A DNA stretch of 34,236 nucleotides from Alphaproteobacteria bacterium. GTDB lineage: Bacteria > Pseudomonadota > Alphaproteobacteria > SHVP01. A program made the translations under genes and the position numbers. Below, one piece after another: positions 16,144-23,928 of the stretch; the stretch's first letter is position 1, and each line of letters starts with the position of its first letter. The notes beneath the pieces were generated by a model, which searched no databases, was not told the DNA's origin, and saw only the letters and a program-made list of their open reading frames with translations. Where the stretch lies: positions 1 through 34,236 of the forward strand of contig CANJEJ010000012.1 in assembly GCA_947473325.1 (NCBI GenBank). The letters are read 5' to 3'.

Positions 16144-18078
16144 ATGAGTTCAACCTCTTACCGCTCCGGCAAGACGCCGATGCTCGATCGCGTCCGCACC
16201 CCGGCCGATCTGCGCCAGCTGCCCGAATCCGACCTCGCCCAGCTTGCCGACGAACTGCGCCGTGACCTGATCGACGTCGTGTCGGTGACGGGGGGGCATC
16301 TCGGCGCCGGGCTGGGTGTCGTCGAACTCACCGTGGCGCTGCATTACATCTTCGACACGCCGCATGACCGGCTGATCTGGGACGTCGGCCACCAGGCCTA
16401 TCCGCACAAGATCCTGACCGGGCGGCGCGACCGCATGCCGACGCTGCGCCAGGCGGGCGGGCTCTCCGGCTTCACCAAGCGGTCGGAAAGCGAATACGAC
16501 CCATTCGGCGCCGCGCACAGCTCCACCTCGATCTCGGCCGGCCTTGGCATGGCGGTGGCGCGCGACCTCGCCGGCAAGCGCAACAATGTCATCTGCGTGA
16601 TCGGCGACGGCGCGATGAGCGCCGGCATGGCCTATGAGGCGATGAACAACGCGGGCTCGATGGATTCGCGCCTCATCGTCATCCTGAACGACAACGACAT
16701 GTCGATCGCGCCGCCGGTGGGCGCGATGAGCGCCTATCTGTCGCGCCTGATCTCCTCGCCGCAGTACCGGTCCTTGCGCCAGATGGCAAAGAAGATCGCC
16801 AACCGTCTGCCCGCCAGCATCGAGAAGACGGCCAAGCGCATGGAGGAATATGCGCGCGGCATGGCGACCGGCGGCACGCTGTTCGAGGAACTTGGCTTCT
16901 ATTACATCGGGCCGATCGACGGCCACAATTTCGACCACCTGCTGCCGGTGCTGCGCAACACGCGCGACGTGGAAACGGCGGGCCCTGTGCTGATCCATGT
17001 CGTGACGGAAAAGGGCAAGGGCTATCAGCCGGCCGAGAATTCCGACGACAAGTATCACGGCGTCAGCAAGTTCGACGTCATCACCGGCGCGCAGGCGAAA
17101 TCCGCCGCCGCCGCGCCCGCCTATACCAAGGTCTTCGCCGATGCGCTGATCGCCGAAGCCGAGGCCGACCCGCGCATCGTCGCGGTGACGGCGGCGATGC
17201 CGTCGGGCACCGGGCTCAATCATTTCGCCAAGCGCTTCCCGAACCGGACGTTCGACGTCGGCATCGCCGAGCAGCATGCCGTCACCTTCTGCGCCGGCCT
17301 TGCCACCGAGGGCTTCAAGCCCTTCGCGGCGATCTATTCGACCTTCCTGCAGCGCGGCTATGACCAGCTCGTCCATGACGTGTCGATCCAGGGGTTGCCG
17401 GTACGCTTCATCCTCGACCGCGCCGGCCTCGTTGGCGCCGACGGCGCGACGCATGCGGGCTCGTTCGACCTCGCCTATCTCTGCTGCCTGCCGGGCTTTG
17501 TCGTCATGGCTCCGGCCGACGAGGCGGAGCTGATGCACATGGTGGCGACGGCCGCATCCATCAACGACCGGCCGAGCGCCGTGCGCTACCCGCGCGGCGA
17601 AGGCACCGGCGTGCCGCTGCCGGCGCGCGGCAGCGTGCTGCCGATTGGCCAGGGCCGCATCGTCCGCGAGGGCACCACGGTGGCGCTGCTGTCGCTCGGC
17701 ACGCGGCTGCAGGAGTGCCTGGCGGCGGCGGACGAACTCGCCGCCTATGGCCTGTCGACCACGGTAGCCGATGCGCGTTTCGCCAAGCCGCTCGACGAAG
17801 CCCTGCTCCGCGACCTTGCCAGCCGGCACGAAGTCCTCGTCACGGTGGAGGAAGGTGCGGTGGGCGGCTTCGGCAGCCATGTGCTGCACTTCCTGTCCGA
17901 CCAGGGCCTGCTCGACCACGGCCTCAAGGTGCGCAGCCTGGCGCTGCCGGACGTCTTCCAGGATCAGGATTCCCCCCGCGCCATGTATGACGCGGCCGGC
18001 CTGAACGCGCCGCAGATCCTGCGCGCGGTGCTGGCCGTGTTCGGCCGCAGCGAAGCGCAGCGCCCGGCGCGCGCCTGA
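16144..18078 (+). CDS. dxs: 1-deoxy-D-xylulose-5-phosphate synthase
   Basis: Thiamine-diphosphate enzyme that joins pyruvate and glyceraldehyde-3-phosphate, the committed step of the MEP isoprenoid pathway. The 644-residue protein has GGHLGAGLG (50-58), [11 protein letters not shown] (81-91), the ThDP/metal motif GDGAMSAG (154-161) through LNDND (181-185), and GIAEQHAVT with the catalytic glutamate at E376. The C-terminal transketolase domain ends with [12 protein letters not shown]. The ATG is 3 bases after the ispA stop with no clear ribosome site, so translational coupling is likely; M13 is a possible alternative start. A hairpin follows the stop before the MATE gene. Confidence 0.97.
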   Translation: MSSTSYRSGKTPMLDRVRTPADLRQLPESDLAQLADELRRDLIDVVSVTGGHLGAGLGVVELTVALHYIFDTPHDRLIWDVGHQAYPHKILTGRRDRMPTLRQAGGLSGFTKRSESEYDPFGAAHSSTSISAGLGMAVARDLAGKRNNVICVIGDGAMSAGMAYEAMNNAGSMDSRLIVILNDNDMSIAPPVGAMSAYLSRLISSPQYRSLRQMAKKIANRLPASIEKTAKRMEEYARGMATGGTLFEELGFYYIGPIDGHNFDHLLPVLRNTRDVETAGPVLIHVVTEKGKGYQPAENSDDKYHGVSKFDVITGAQAKSAAAAPAYTKVFADALIAEAEADPRIVAVTAAMPSGTGLNHFAKRFPNRTFDVGIAEQHAVTFCAGLATEGFKPFAAIYSTFLQRGYDQLVHDVSIQGLPVRFILDRAGLVGADGATHAGSFDLAYLCCLPGFVVMAPADEAELMHMVATAASINDRPSAVRYPRGEGTGVPLPARGSVLPIGQGRIVREGTTVALLSLGTRLQECLAAADELAAYGLSTTVADARFAKPLDEALLRDLASRHEVLVTVEEGAVGGFGSHVLHFLSDQGLLDHGLKVRSLALPDVFQDQDSPRAMYDAAGLNAPQILRAVLAVFGRSEAQRPARA

Positions 18079-18084
18079 GCCGCC

Positions 18085-18103
18085 GCTGCGCGTCCTGCGC
18101 AGC
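18085..18103 (+). other. Intercistronic hairpin between dxs and the MATE gene
   Basis: GCTGCGC (18085-18091) and GCGCAGC (18097-18103) form a perfect 7-base stem around GTCCT, only 7 bases after the dxs stop and 7 before the MATE ATG. There is no T-run, so it more likely sets RNA stability or masks the MATE ribosome site than terminates transcription. Confidence 0.45.
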
Positions 18104-18110
18104 ACGACCG

Positions 18111-19475
18111 ATGACACAATCGACAACCTGGTGGATCGAGACGCGCGCCATGCTGGCGCTTGCGCTGCCGCTGATCGGCGTGGGATTCGCGCAGATGGCG
18201 ATCTTCACCACCGATGTCGTGCTGATTGGCCGGCTGGGCGCGGCGGCGCTGGCGGCGGGATCGCTGGGGGCCTCGCTCGTCTTCACCATCGGCTTCTTCG
18301 GCCTCGGCATGATGAGCGCGGTGGCGGCGATAGTCGCGCAGGCGGACGGCGGACGCCAGGTCCGCGTGGCGCGGCGCTCGCTGCGCCAGGGCCTTTGGGT
18401 GGGCACCGCGATCTGGCTGCCGGCCGCGGCGCTCTTGTGGTGGACCGAGGCGATCCTGCTGGCGCTGGGGCAGGATCGTGATGTCGCCACCGCGACGCAG
18501 CCTTATGTGCGCGCCTGCCTGCCGGGCCTGCTGCCGATGCTGTGGCTGATGGCGCTGCGCAGCTTTCTCTCGGCGCTGTCGCGGCCGCGCGCCGTGCTGG
18601 TGACGACGCTGATCGGCGTCGCGGTCAACGCAGGCCTTGCCTGGGTGCTGATCTTCGGGCATCTCGGCGCCCCGGCGCTCGGCCTGCTCGGCGCCGGCAT
18701 CGCCGCGAGCGGCGTCAACCTGACGATGTTTCTCGCTGTGGCCGTCTTCGTGCAGACCGACCGGCGGCTGCGGCGCTACCATCTGTTCGGGCGTTTCTGG
18801 CGGGCCGACTGGCCGCGCTTCCGCGAAATCCTGCGCGTCGGCCTGCCGGCGGGCGGCACCATGCTGATGGAGGTGGGCGTGTTCACGGCGGCGGTGTTCC
18901 TGCAGGGCCTGATCGGCACGGCATCGCTCGCCGCGCACCAGGTCGCGGTGCAGGCCGCGGCGATCACTTTCATGGTGCCCATGGGCCTGTCGCAGGCGGC
19001 GACCGTTCGCGTCGGACTGGCTGCGGGGCAGGGCGATGTGCGCGGCGTGCGCCTTGCGGGCTGGACCGCCTTCGCGCTCGGCCTTGGCTTCATGGCGCTG
19101 GCGGCGCTGGTGTTCCTGCTCGTGCCTGACCTAATCGTCAGCGCCTTCGTCGATGCCGACGCCGCCGGCAATGCCGCCGTGTTCGACCTGGCCGTGTCCT
19201 TCCTGCTCGTCGCCGCCGCGTTCCAGCTGGTTGACGGGGCACAGGCCATTGGCGCCGGCGCCTTGCGCGGCCTGAAGGACACGCGGGTGCCGATGGTCTA
19301 TGCCATCGCGGGATATTGGGGCGTGGGCTTCGTCGCGGCGGTGCTGTTCGGCTTTGTCCTCGACCTTGACGGCTTCGGCATCTGGATCGGGTTGGGCCTT
19401 GGCCTGGCGGCGGTGGCCGGGCTGATGGTGTGGCGCTTTGCCCGCCGCGCCCGGCTCGGGCTGGTGCCCGCATGA
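18111..19475 (+). CDS. MATE family multidrug/toxin exporter
   Basis: Cation-coupled exporter of the multidrug and toxic compound extrusion family. The 454-residue sequence has about twelve hydrophobic helices in two homologous halves. The first half opens with the typical ALALPLIGVGFAQMAIFTTDVVLIGRLG, and the second with FREILRVGLPAGGTMLMEVGVF. Between helices it has GASLVFTIGFFGLG and AHQVAVQAAAITFMVPMGLSQAATVRVG, the latter a hallmark of the family. Its ATG has no strong ribosome site and lies just after a hairpin. Its stop overlaps the tlyA start as ATGA. It interrupts the dxs-tlyA adjacency common in related bacteria. Substrate unknown. Confidence 0.92.
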   Translation: MTQSTTWWIETRAMLALALPLIGVGFAQMAIFTTDVVLIGRLGAAALAAGSLGASLVFTIGFFGLGMMSAVAAIVAQADGGRQVRVARRSLRQGLWVGTAIWLPAAALLWWTEAILLALGQDRDVATATQPYVRACLPGLLPMLWLMALRSFLSALSRPRAVLVTTLIGVAVNAGLAWVLIFGHLGAPALGLLGAGIAASGVNLTMFLAVAVFVQTDRRLRRYHLFGRFWRADWPRFREILRVGLPAGGTMLMEVGVFTAAVFLQGLIGTASLAAHQVAVQAAAITFMVPMGLSQAATVRVGLAAGQGDVRGVRLAGWTAFALGLGFMALAALVFLLVPDLIVSAFVDADAAGNAAVFDLAVSFLLVAAAFQLVDGAQAIGAGALRGLKDTRVPMVYAIAGYWGVGFVAAVLFGFVLDLDGFGIWIGLGLGLAAVAGLMVWRFARRARLGLVPA

Positions 19476-20212
19476 GCAAGCAGCGGCTCGACCAGGCGCT
19501 GGTGGCGCGCGGGCTTGTCGACACGCGCGAGCGCGCCAAGGCGCTGATCATGGCGGGCAAGGTGTTCTCGGGTGAACGCAAGCTCGACAAGGCCGGCCTT
19601 GCCGTGCCGGACGACATGCCGCTCGAACTGCGCGGCCAGGATCATCCCTGGGTGTCGCGCGGCGGGCTGAAGCTCGACCATGCGATCACCCACTTCGCGC
19701 TCGACATGGCCGGGCGCGTCGGGCTCGACGTCGGCGCCTCGACCGGCGGCTTTACCGATGTGCTGCTGGCGCGTGGCGCCGTGCGCGTCTATGCCGTCGA
19801 TGTCGGCCATGGCCAGCTCGCCTGGAAGCTGCGCCAGGACCCGCGCGTCGTGGTGCTGGAAAAGACCAATGCGCGCCACCTGACGCAGCAGCAGGTGCCG
19901 GAAGCGGTCGATGCCATCGTCTGCGATGCGAGCTTCATCGGGCTGGAAACCGTTCTGCCGGCGGCGCTGGCGCTGGCTGCGCCCGGCTGCCTGCTGGTCG
20001 CGCTGATCAAGCCGCAGTTCGAGGTCGGGCCGGATCGCGTGGGCAAGGGCGGCGTGGTGCGCGACCCCGCCCTGCATGCCGAGGTTTGCGCGCGCATCGA
20101 AGGCTGGATCGCCGGCCTGCCGGGCTGGCGCGTGCTCGGCATCACGGAAAGCCCGATTACGGGTCCCGCCGGCAACCATGAATTCCTGATCGTGGCGCGT
20201 TACGCGGGCTGA
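19472..20212 (+). CDS. tlyA: TlyA family rRNA 2'-O-methyltransferase
   Basis: SAM-dependent methyltransferase that 2'-O-methylates cytidines in 16S and/or 23S rRNA. The N-terminal S4 RNA-binding domain begins RLDQALVARGL (5-15). The linker RGGLKLDHA contains K67. The FtsJ-type Rossmann domain has DVGASTGGFTD (86-96), CDASFIGLE (151-159), KPQFE (180-184) and NHEF (235-238). K67, D152, K180 and E237 would form the K-D-K-E set of 2'-O-methyltransferases. I chose the ATG at 19472, which overlaps the MATE stop, giving 246 residues, the normal length. An in-frame start at 19430 lies inside the MATE gene and adds unrelated residues. Bacterial haemolysin annotations for this family are historical. 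Confidence 0.93.
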   Translation: MSKQRLDQALVARGLVDTRERAKALIMAGKVFSGERKLDKAGLAVPDDMPLELRGQDHPWVSRGGLKLDHAITHFALDMAGRVGLDVGASTGGFTDVLLARGAVRVYAVDVGHGQLAWKLRQDPRVVVLEKTNARHLTQQQVPEAVDAIVCDASFIGLETVLPAALALAAPGCLLVALIKPQFEVGPDRVGKGGVVRDPALHAEVCARIEGWIAGLPGWRVLGITESPITGPAGNHEFLIVARYAG

Positions 20213-20284
20213 GGCATCTTGGGAATGGAGCCGATGCGGGGATTGATCTAGCCTGTCCGCCTGCCTGTTTTTCGAGGACGTGCC

Positions 20285-20914
20285 ATGGACCGCGAGACCA
20301 TCATCGCCGAATTGTCCCAGTTTCCCGCCGCCACGCTGATCGAAGGGGTGGGCGGGCCGTCCGACCTGCCGCCCGAGATCCGCCAGATGGTGCCGGGCAC
20401 CTCCTGCGTCGGCACGGCCTTCACCGTGCTCTGCCGCATCGGCGACAACCAGGGCGTCACGGACGCGGTGGACATGGCGCAGAAGGGCGACGTGCTGGTG
20501 ATCGACACCGGCAATGCAGGAGTCGCGCGCCACGCCATGTGGGGCGAGACCGCCACCTTCGCCTCGCAGCTGCGCGGCCTTGCCGGCATCGTCACCAACG
20601 GCCTCATTCGCGACATCGAGGAGATGCAACGGATGAAGTTCCCGATCTTCGCCGCCGGCGTCGGCCTGCGCGGCTCGACCAAGAAGCATCCCGGCCAGTT
20701 CCAGGTGCCGATCGTGATCGGCGACGTGATGATCCAGCCCGGCGACTACATCGTGTGCGGCGCCGATGGCGTGCTGGTCATCCCGAAGGACAAGGCGGAG
20801 GCCGTGATCGCCCGGGCCAAGGCGCAGCGCGTCGCCGAGGGCAGCCGCCAGGCCCGCCTGCGCGCCGGCGTCAAGCTTTCAGACGTGTTCACGCCGCCCA
20901 AGGCGGCCGAGTAG
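20285..20914 (+). CDS. RraA-like / HMG aldolase-oxaloacetate decarboxylase superfamily protein
   Basis: A 209-residue member of the RraA/'demethylmenaquinone methyltransferase-like' fold. Members include 4-hydroxy-4-methyl-2-oxoglutarate aldolases, oxaloacetate decarboxylases and the RNase E inhibitor RraA. The core MWGETATFASQLRGLAG followed by TNGLIRD (104-110) places R109 and D110 at the substrate- and metal-binding positions of the aldolases. GDYIVCGADGVLVIP (153-167) is the conserved C-terminal beta region. An intact R-D pair and the catabolic neighbourhood favour an aldolase or decarboxylase over an RNase E inhibitor, but the substrate is not known. GAGGA precedes the ATG. A strong terminator follows 13 bases after the stop, so it ends a transcript. 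Confidence 0.82.
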   Translation: MDRETIIAELSQFPAATLIEGVGGPSDLPPEIRQMVPGTSCVGTAFTVLCRIGDNQGVTDAVDMAQKGDVLVIDTGNAGVARHAMWGETATFASQLRGLAGIVTNGLIRDIEEMQRMKFPIFAAGVGLRGSTKKHPGQFQVPIVIGDVMIQPGDYIVCGADGVLVIPKDKAEAVIARAKAQRVAEGSRQARLRAGVKLSDVFTPPKAAE

Positions 20915-20927
20915 GTTCGCGCAGCAG

Positions 20928-20962
20928 AAAGCCCCGCCGGATCGCTCCGGCGGGGCTTTTGT
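20928..20962. terminator. Strong bidirectional intrinsic terminator
   Basis: AAAGCCCCGCCGG (20928-20940) pairs perfectly with CCGGCGGGGCTTT (20947-20959) around ATCGCT and is followed by a further T and GTTTG. It lies between the stops of two convergent genes, the RraA-like gene and the flavoprotein. Read on the minus strand it also ends in CTTT, so it can serve both. Confidence 0.9.
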
Positions 20963-20971
20963 TTGTGCGGC

Positions 20972-22564
20972 TTACTTCAGGCCAAGCACGCCGGGGTTGA
21001 ACTGCCCGTCGGGATCGACGTGCTGCTTGATCGCCTTCAGCAGCTTCTGCGTGTTGCCGTCGAGGTTGTCCCAGTAGGGATAGGTCTTGCCGATCTGGTT
21101 CGACGACGCGCCAAAGTCGGCGAAGACCTTGCACAGTTCGGTGCGGATCTCCTCGACCAGCGCGGTGGCCTTCGGGTTCGGGCCGGGATCCTTGATCTTG
21201 GCAAGGTAGGACGGCTCGGGGATGCGGCTGTGCACCGGCAGCCAGGAATCATACCAGTGCAGCACCGGCTCGTAGCTGTAGCTGTGCGTGTCGATGGCGA
21301 TGTTCAGCCGCGACACGCTGATCTTCAGCGCGTCCATCTGCGGCTTGTAGCGGGTCAGCACCGCCTCGCAGGCGGCGATCAGCGCCGGCGCCTGGCTGTG
21401 CGGCACCTTGGCGTTGAGTGCGGCCCAGCGGTCGCCGTTGGCGCCGATGACGCCGTTGAGCGGCTTGAACGGATCGGCGCGCACCGCCTTGGGGATCGAG
21501 TTCGGAATCTCCTCGCCCTTATGCCTGGCGGCGATCTTGCGGATGATCTCGAGGTCGGCCTCCACCGCCGCCTCGCTGCGCCCGGCGCAGACGCAGTGCA
21601 CCGAATGCATGCCTTCCTTGGCGAAGCTGCGCCCGGCAAGCACGAGCTTGGTGCCCTCGATCAGGCCCTTCATCCACGACGACTGGCCGGTGACGACGCC
21701 CGCCAGTGTCTTCATGTCCTGCACGATGTCGGGCGATGCGAGGTTCTTGTCAGTCGATTCCGGGTCGAACACATAGGCGTCTTCCGCCGCGCCCGAGCGG
21801 GCGATGTCGGACAGCGCTGCCACCGCGCCGGCCGCGCCGCCGGGGAAGACGAAGGAGGCGAAGCCGCTCGCCGCCGGCATCTTGATGAGCTTGAAGCTCG
21901 CCTGCACCTTGATGCCGAAGGCGCCGCCGTCATGCAGGAACAGGCCCGTGAGGTCGGGGCCGTAGGTGCGGTAGAACGGCTTTGCGTTGCGGAAGGCGCC
22001 CTGGCCGGTGCGGATCACGCTGCCATCGGCGGCGATCACCTCGATGCCAAGCACGATGTCGGCCGCCTGGCCGTAGCGCGCCGTGCCCATGAACAGCGCA
22101 CCCTGCGACAGCCCGCCGCCGACCGTGGCGCGCATGCCCGAGAAGGTGCCGAAGAAGGGCAGCCGCAGGCCCTTCGGCTTCAGCGCGTCGTAGATCTGCT
22201 TCCACGTCACCCCGGCCTCGACCGTGATGTACATGTCGTTTTCATTGACCTCGACGATGCGGTTGAGCGCGCCGACGTCGATGCAGATCGAATCTTCCCG
22301 GTTCTGCGGATAGCCCTTGGTGTAGGACATGCCGCCGCCGCGACCGACCACGGCATAGCCCGCGCGGCTTGCCGCCGCGACGGCCTTGCCGATGCCCGCC
22401 TTGTCCTTCGGCCGGACGATCGCCGCCACCGTCTTGCCTGCGGTGTAGACGTCCGCGGAGAAGAATTCGCGCTCGGCCTGGTCGGTGATGACCTGATCCT
22501 TGCCGAGGATGTCCTGAAGCGTCTCGACCAGGCGGTCGTTGCGTTGAAGCGTGGCGGTGGTCAT
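20972..22564 (-). CDS. FAD-linked oxidase/dehydrogenase of the VAO/PCMH family
   Basis: A 530-residue flavoprotein that probably oxidises a hydroxyacid or an alcohol/phenol; the substrate is not identifiable. The PCMH FAD domain (about 40-225) has the pyrophosphate loop GRGGGMSYTKGY (74-85), VEAGVTWKQIYDAL (115-128), ATVGGGLSQGA (146-156) and GPDLTGLFLHDGGAFGI (202-218). The C-terminal FAD-oxidase domain ends HVDPDGQFNPGVLGLK. The tail resembles GlcD-type enzymes while the size resembles 4-cresol dehydrogenase-like proteins. The ATG at 22564 has GGGAAGG upstream; a longer frame to 22660 adds unrelated residues and runs into the neighbouring gene. It is 61 bases downstream of the acyl-CoA dehydrogenase on the same strand, so co-transcription is likely. 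It ends at the shared terminator. Confidence 0.85.
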   Translation of the reverse strand: MTTATLQRNDRLVETLQDILGKDQVITDQAEREFFSADVYTAGKTVAAIVRPKDKAGIGKAVAAASRAGYAVVGRGGGMSYTKGYPQNREDSICIDVGALNRIVEVNENDMYITVEAGVTWKQIYDALKPKGLRLPFFGTFSGMRATVGGGLSQGALFMGTARYGQAADIVLGIEVIAADGSVIRTGQGAFRNAKPFYRTYGPDLTGLFLHDGGAFGIKVQASFKLIKMPAASGFASFVFPGGAAGAVAALSDIARSGAAEDAYVFDPESTDKNLASPDIVQDMKTLAGVVTGQSSWMKGLIEGTKLVLAGRSFAKEGMHSVHCVCAGRSEAAVEADLEIIRKIAARHKGEEIPNSIPKAVRADPFKPLNGVIGANGDRWAALNAKVPHSQAPALIAACEAVLTRYKPQMDALKISVSRLNIAIDTHSYSYEPVLHWYDSWLPVHSRIPEPSYLAKIKDPGPNPKATALVEEIRTELCKVFADFGASSNQIGKTYPYWDNLDGNTQKLLKAIKQHVDPDGQFNPGVLGLK

Positions 22565-22625
22565 GCGGTGCCTTCCCTTTTGCTGTTCGTTGGAGAAATT
22601 TATAGCGGATCGCGCGGTCCAGCGG

Positions 22626-23843
22626 TCAAGCCTTGCGCGGAGGTGCTTCCCGGTACCCATCCCGCGTCTGCGGCAGCGATTTTCCCAGAATCTTCGACGC
22701 GGCGAAGGTGCGCAGGATCTGGGCGGTGCCGCCGCCGATGGTGAACATGCGGGCGTCGCGGGCGATGCGTTCGAGCGGCAGGTTGCGGGAATAGCCGCGG
22801 GCGCCGAACAGCTGCAGCGCGGCGTTGGTCACCTCGATCGCCATTTCCGAGGCGAAGATCTTGGCTTCCGCCGCCAGCAGCGGGTCGGGGAAGGGGCCGT
22901 TCGGTCCGTTGCCGCTCACGGCCGCGCGCCACAGGAAGGTGCGGGCGAGCTCGATCTTCATGTGCATGTCGGCAAGCATCCATTGCAGGCCCTGGAACTC
23001 GGCGATGGGCCGGCCGAACTGCTCGCGCTTCAACGCGTGGGCGCGCCCCAGTTCGAAGGCGCCGGCCGCCAGCCCCAGCGCCACGGTGCCGGCGCCGACG
23101 CGCTGGCCGTTATAGGCCTCCATCAGCGCCGCGAAGCCGCGGGCATAGCCGCCGGGCGGCGTCAGCGCCATGGCGGGCGCCACCTCCATGTCCTCGAAGC
23201 GGATCTCGGTTTCGGGAATGCCGCGCAGGCCCATGGTGGGCTCGCGCGCCCCGGTGACAAGTCCGGGCGTCTCGTCGCGGACGGCAAGGAAGCCGCCGAT
23301 GCCCTGCTCGCTGCCGTCCTCATCGAACACACGGGCGAAGATCAGGTGCAGGCGCGACACGCCGCCGCCAGTGATCCAGTGCTTCTTGCCGTTCAAGACG
23401 AAACGGTTGCCGCGCCTGTCGGCGCGCGTCGTCATCTCGGTGGCGGCGCTGCCGGCCTCGGGCTCGGTAATGCAGATGGCGGGCTTGTCCCCCGACAGCA
23501 CCAGGTCGGCGGCGAGCTTCTTCTGCTCATGCGTGCCATAGGCCATGATCGCGCCGATGGCGCCCATGTTGGTCTCGACCGCGATGCGGCCGGTGACGCC
23601 ACAGGCCCGGGCCATTTCCTCGATCACCAGCACCGGCGCGAGGATGTCCATCCCGGCGCCGCCGTAGTCGGTCGGGATGCAGAGGCCGAGGAGGCCCGCG
23701 TCCTTCAGCAGCGCGACGTTGTCGAAAGGGTAGGATTCGCTGCGGTCGACCTCGGCCGCGCGCGCGGCGATGGGGCCTTGCGCCAGCTCGCGCGCCGTGT
23801 CGCGGATGCGCGCCTGTTCCGGTGTCAGCGTGAAATCGACCAT
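22626..23843 (-). CDS. Acyl-CoA dehydrogenase family protein lacking the usual catalytic glutamate
   Basis: A 405-residue acyl-CoA dehydrogenase-fold flavoprotein. It starts MVDFTLTPEQARIRD as is typical, has the FAD-binding stretch ITEPEAGSAATEM, a KHWITGG segment, and ends with VTNAALQLFGARGYSRNLPLERIARD. The position that is normally YEGTxEIQ reads IGGGTAQILR, so the common catalytic glutamate is glycine (about residue 370). Either the base sits elsewhere, as in isovaleryl-CoA dehydrogenase, or the reaction differs, as in CaiA-type reductases. The ATG at 23843 has a clear GGGAGGA upstream. It is divergent from the TTC38-like gene with 85 bases between and is followed by the flavoprotein gene. 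Confidence 0.87.
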   Translation of the reverse strand: MVDFTLTPEQARIRDTARELAQGPIAARAAEVDRSESYPFDNVALLKDAGLLGLCIPTDYGGAGMDILAPVLVIEEMARACGVTGRIAVETNMGAIGAIMAYGTHEQKKLAADLVLSGDKPAICITEPEAGSAATEMTTRADRRGNRFVLNGKKHWITGGGVSRLHLIFARVFDEDGSEQGIGGFLAVRDETPGLVTGAREPTMGLRGIPETEIRFEDMEVAPAMALTPPGGYARGFAALMEAYNGQRVGAGTVALGLAAGAFELGRAHALKREQFGRPIAEFQGLQWMLADMHMKIELARTFLWRAAVSGNGPNGPFPDPLLAAEAKIFASEMAIEVTNAALQLFGARGYSRNLPLERIARDARMFTIGGGTAQILRTFAASKILGKSLPQTRDGYREAPPRKA

Positions 23844-23928
23844 GCAGTCCTCCCGCCCCGAGCATAAGCGGCTTGTGGGCCGCGCGGGCCAGCGCTTAGG
23901 CTTCGGGTCGCAGCAGGGAGAGGCGGAC

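Noticed and set aside
23844-23928. Minus-strand -10-like TATGCT at 23861-23866 in front of the acyl-CoA dehydrogenase
   Set aside because: No -35 match at a normal distance; not strong enough to list as a promoter.
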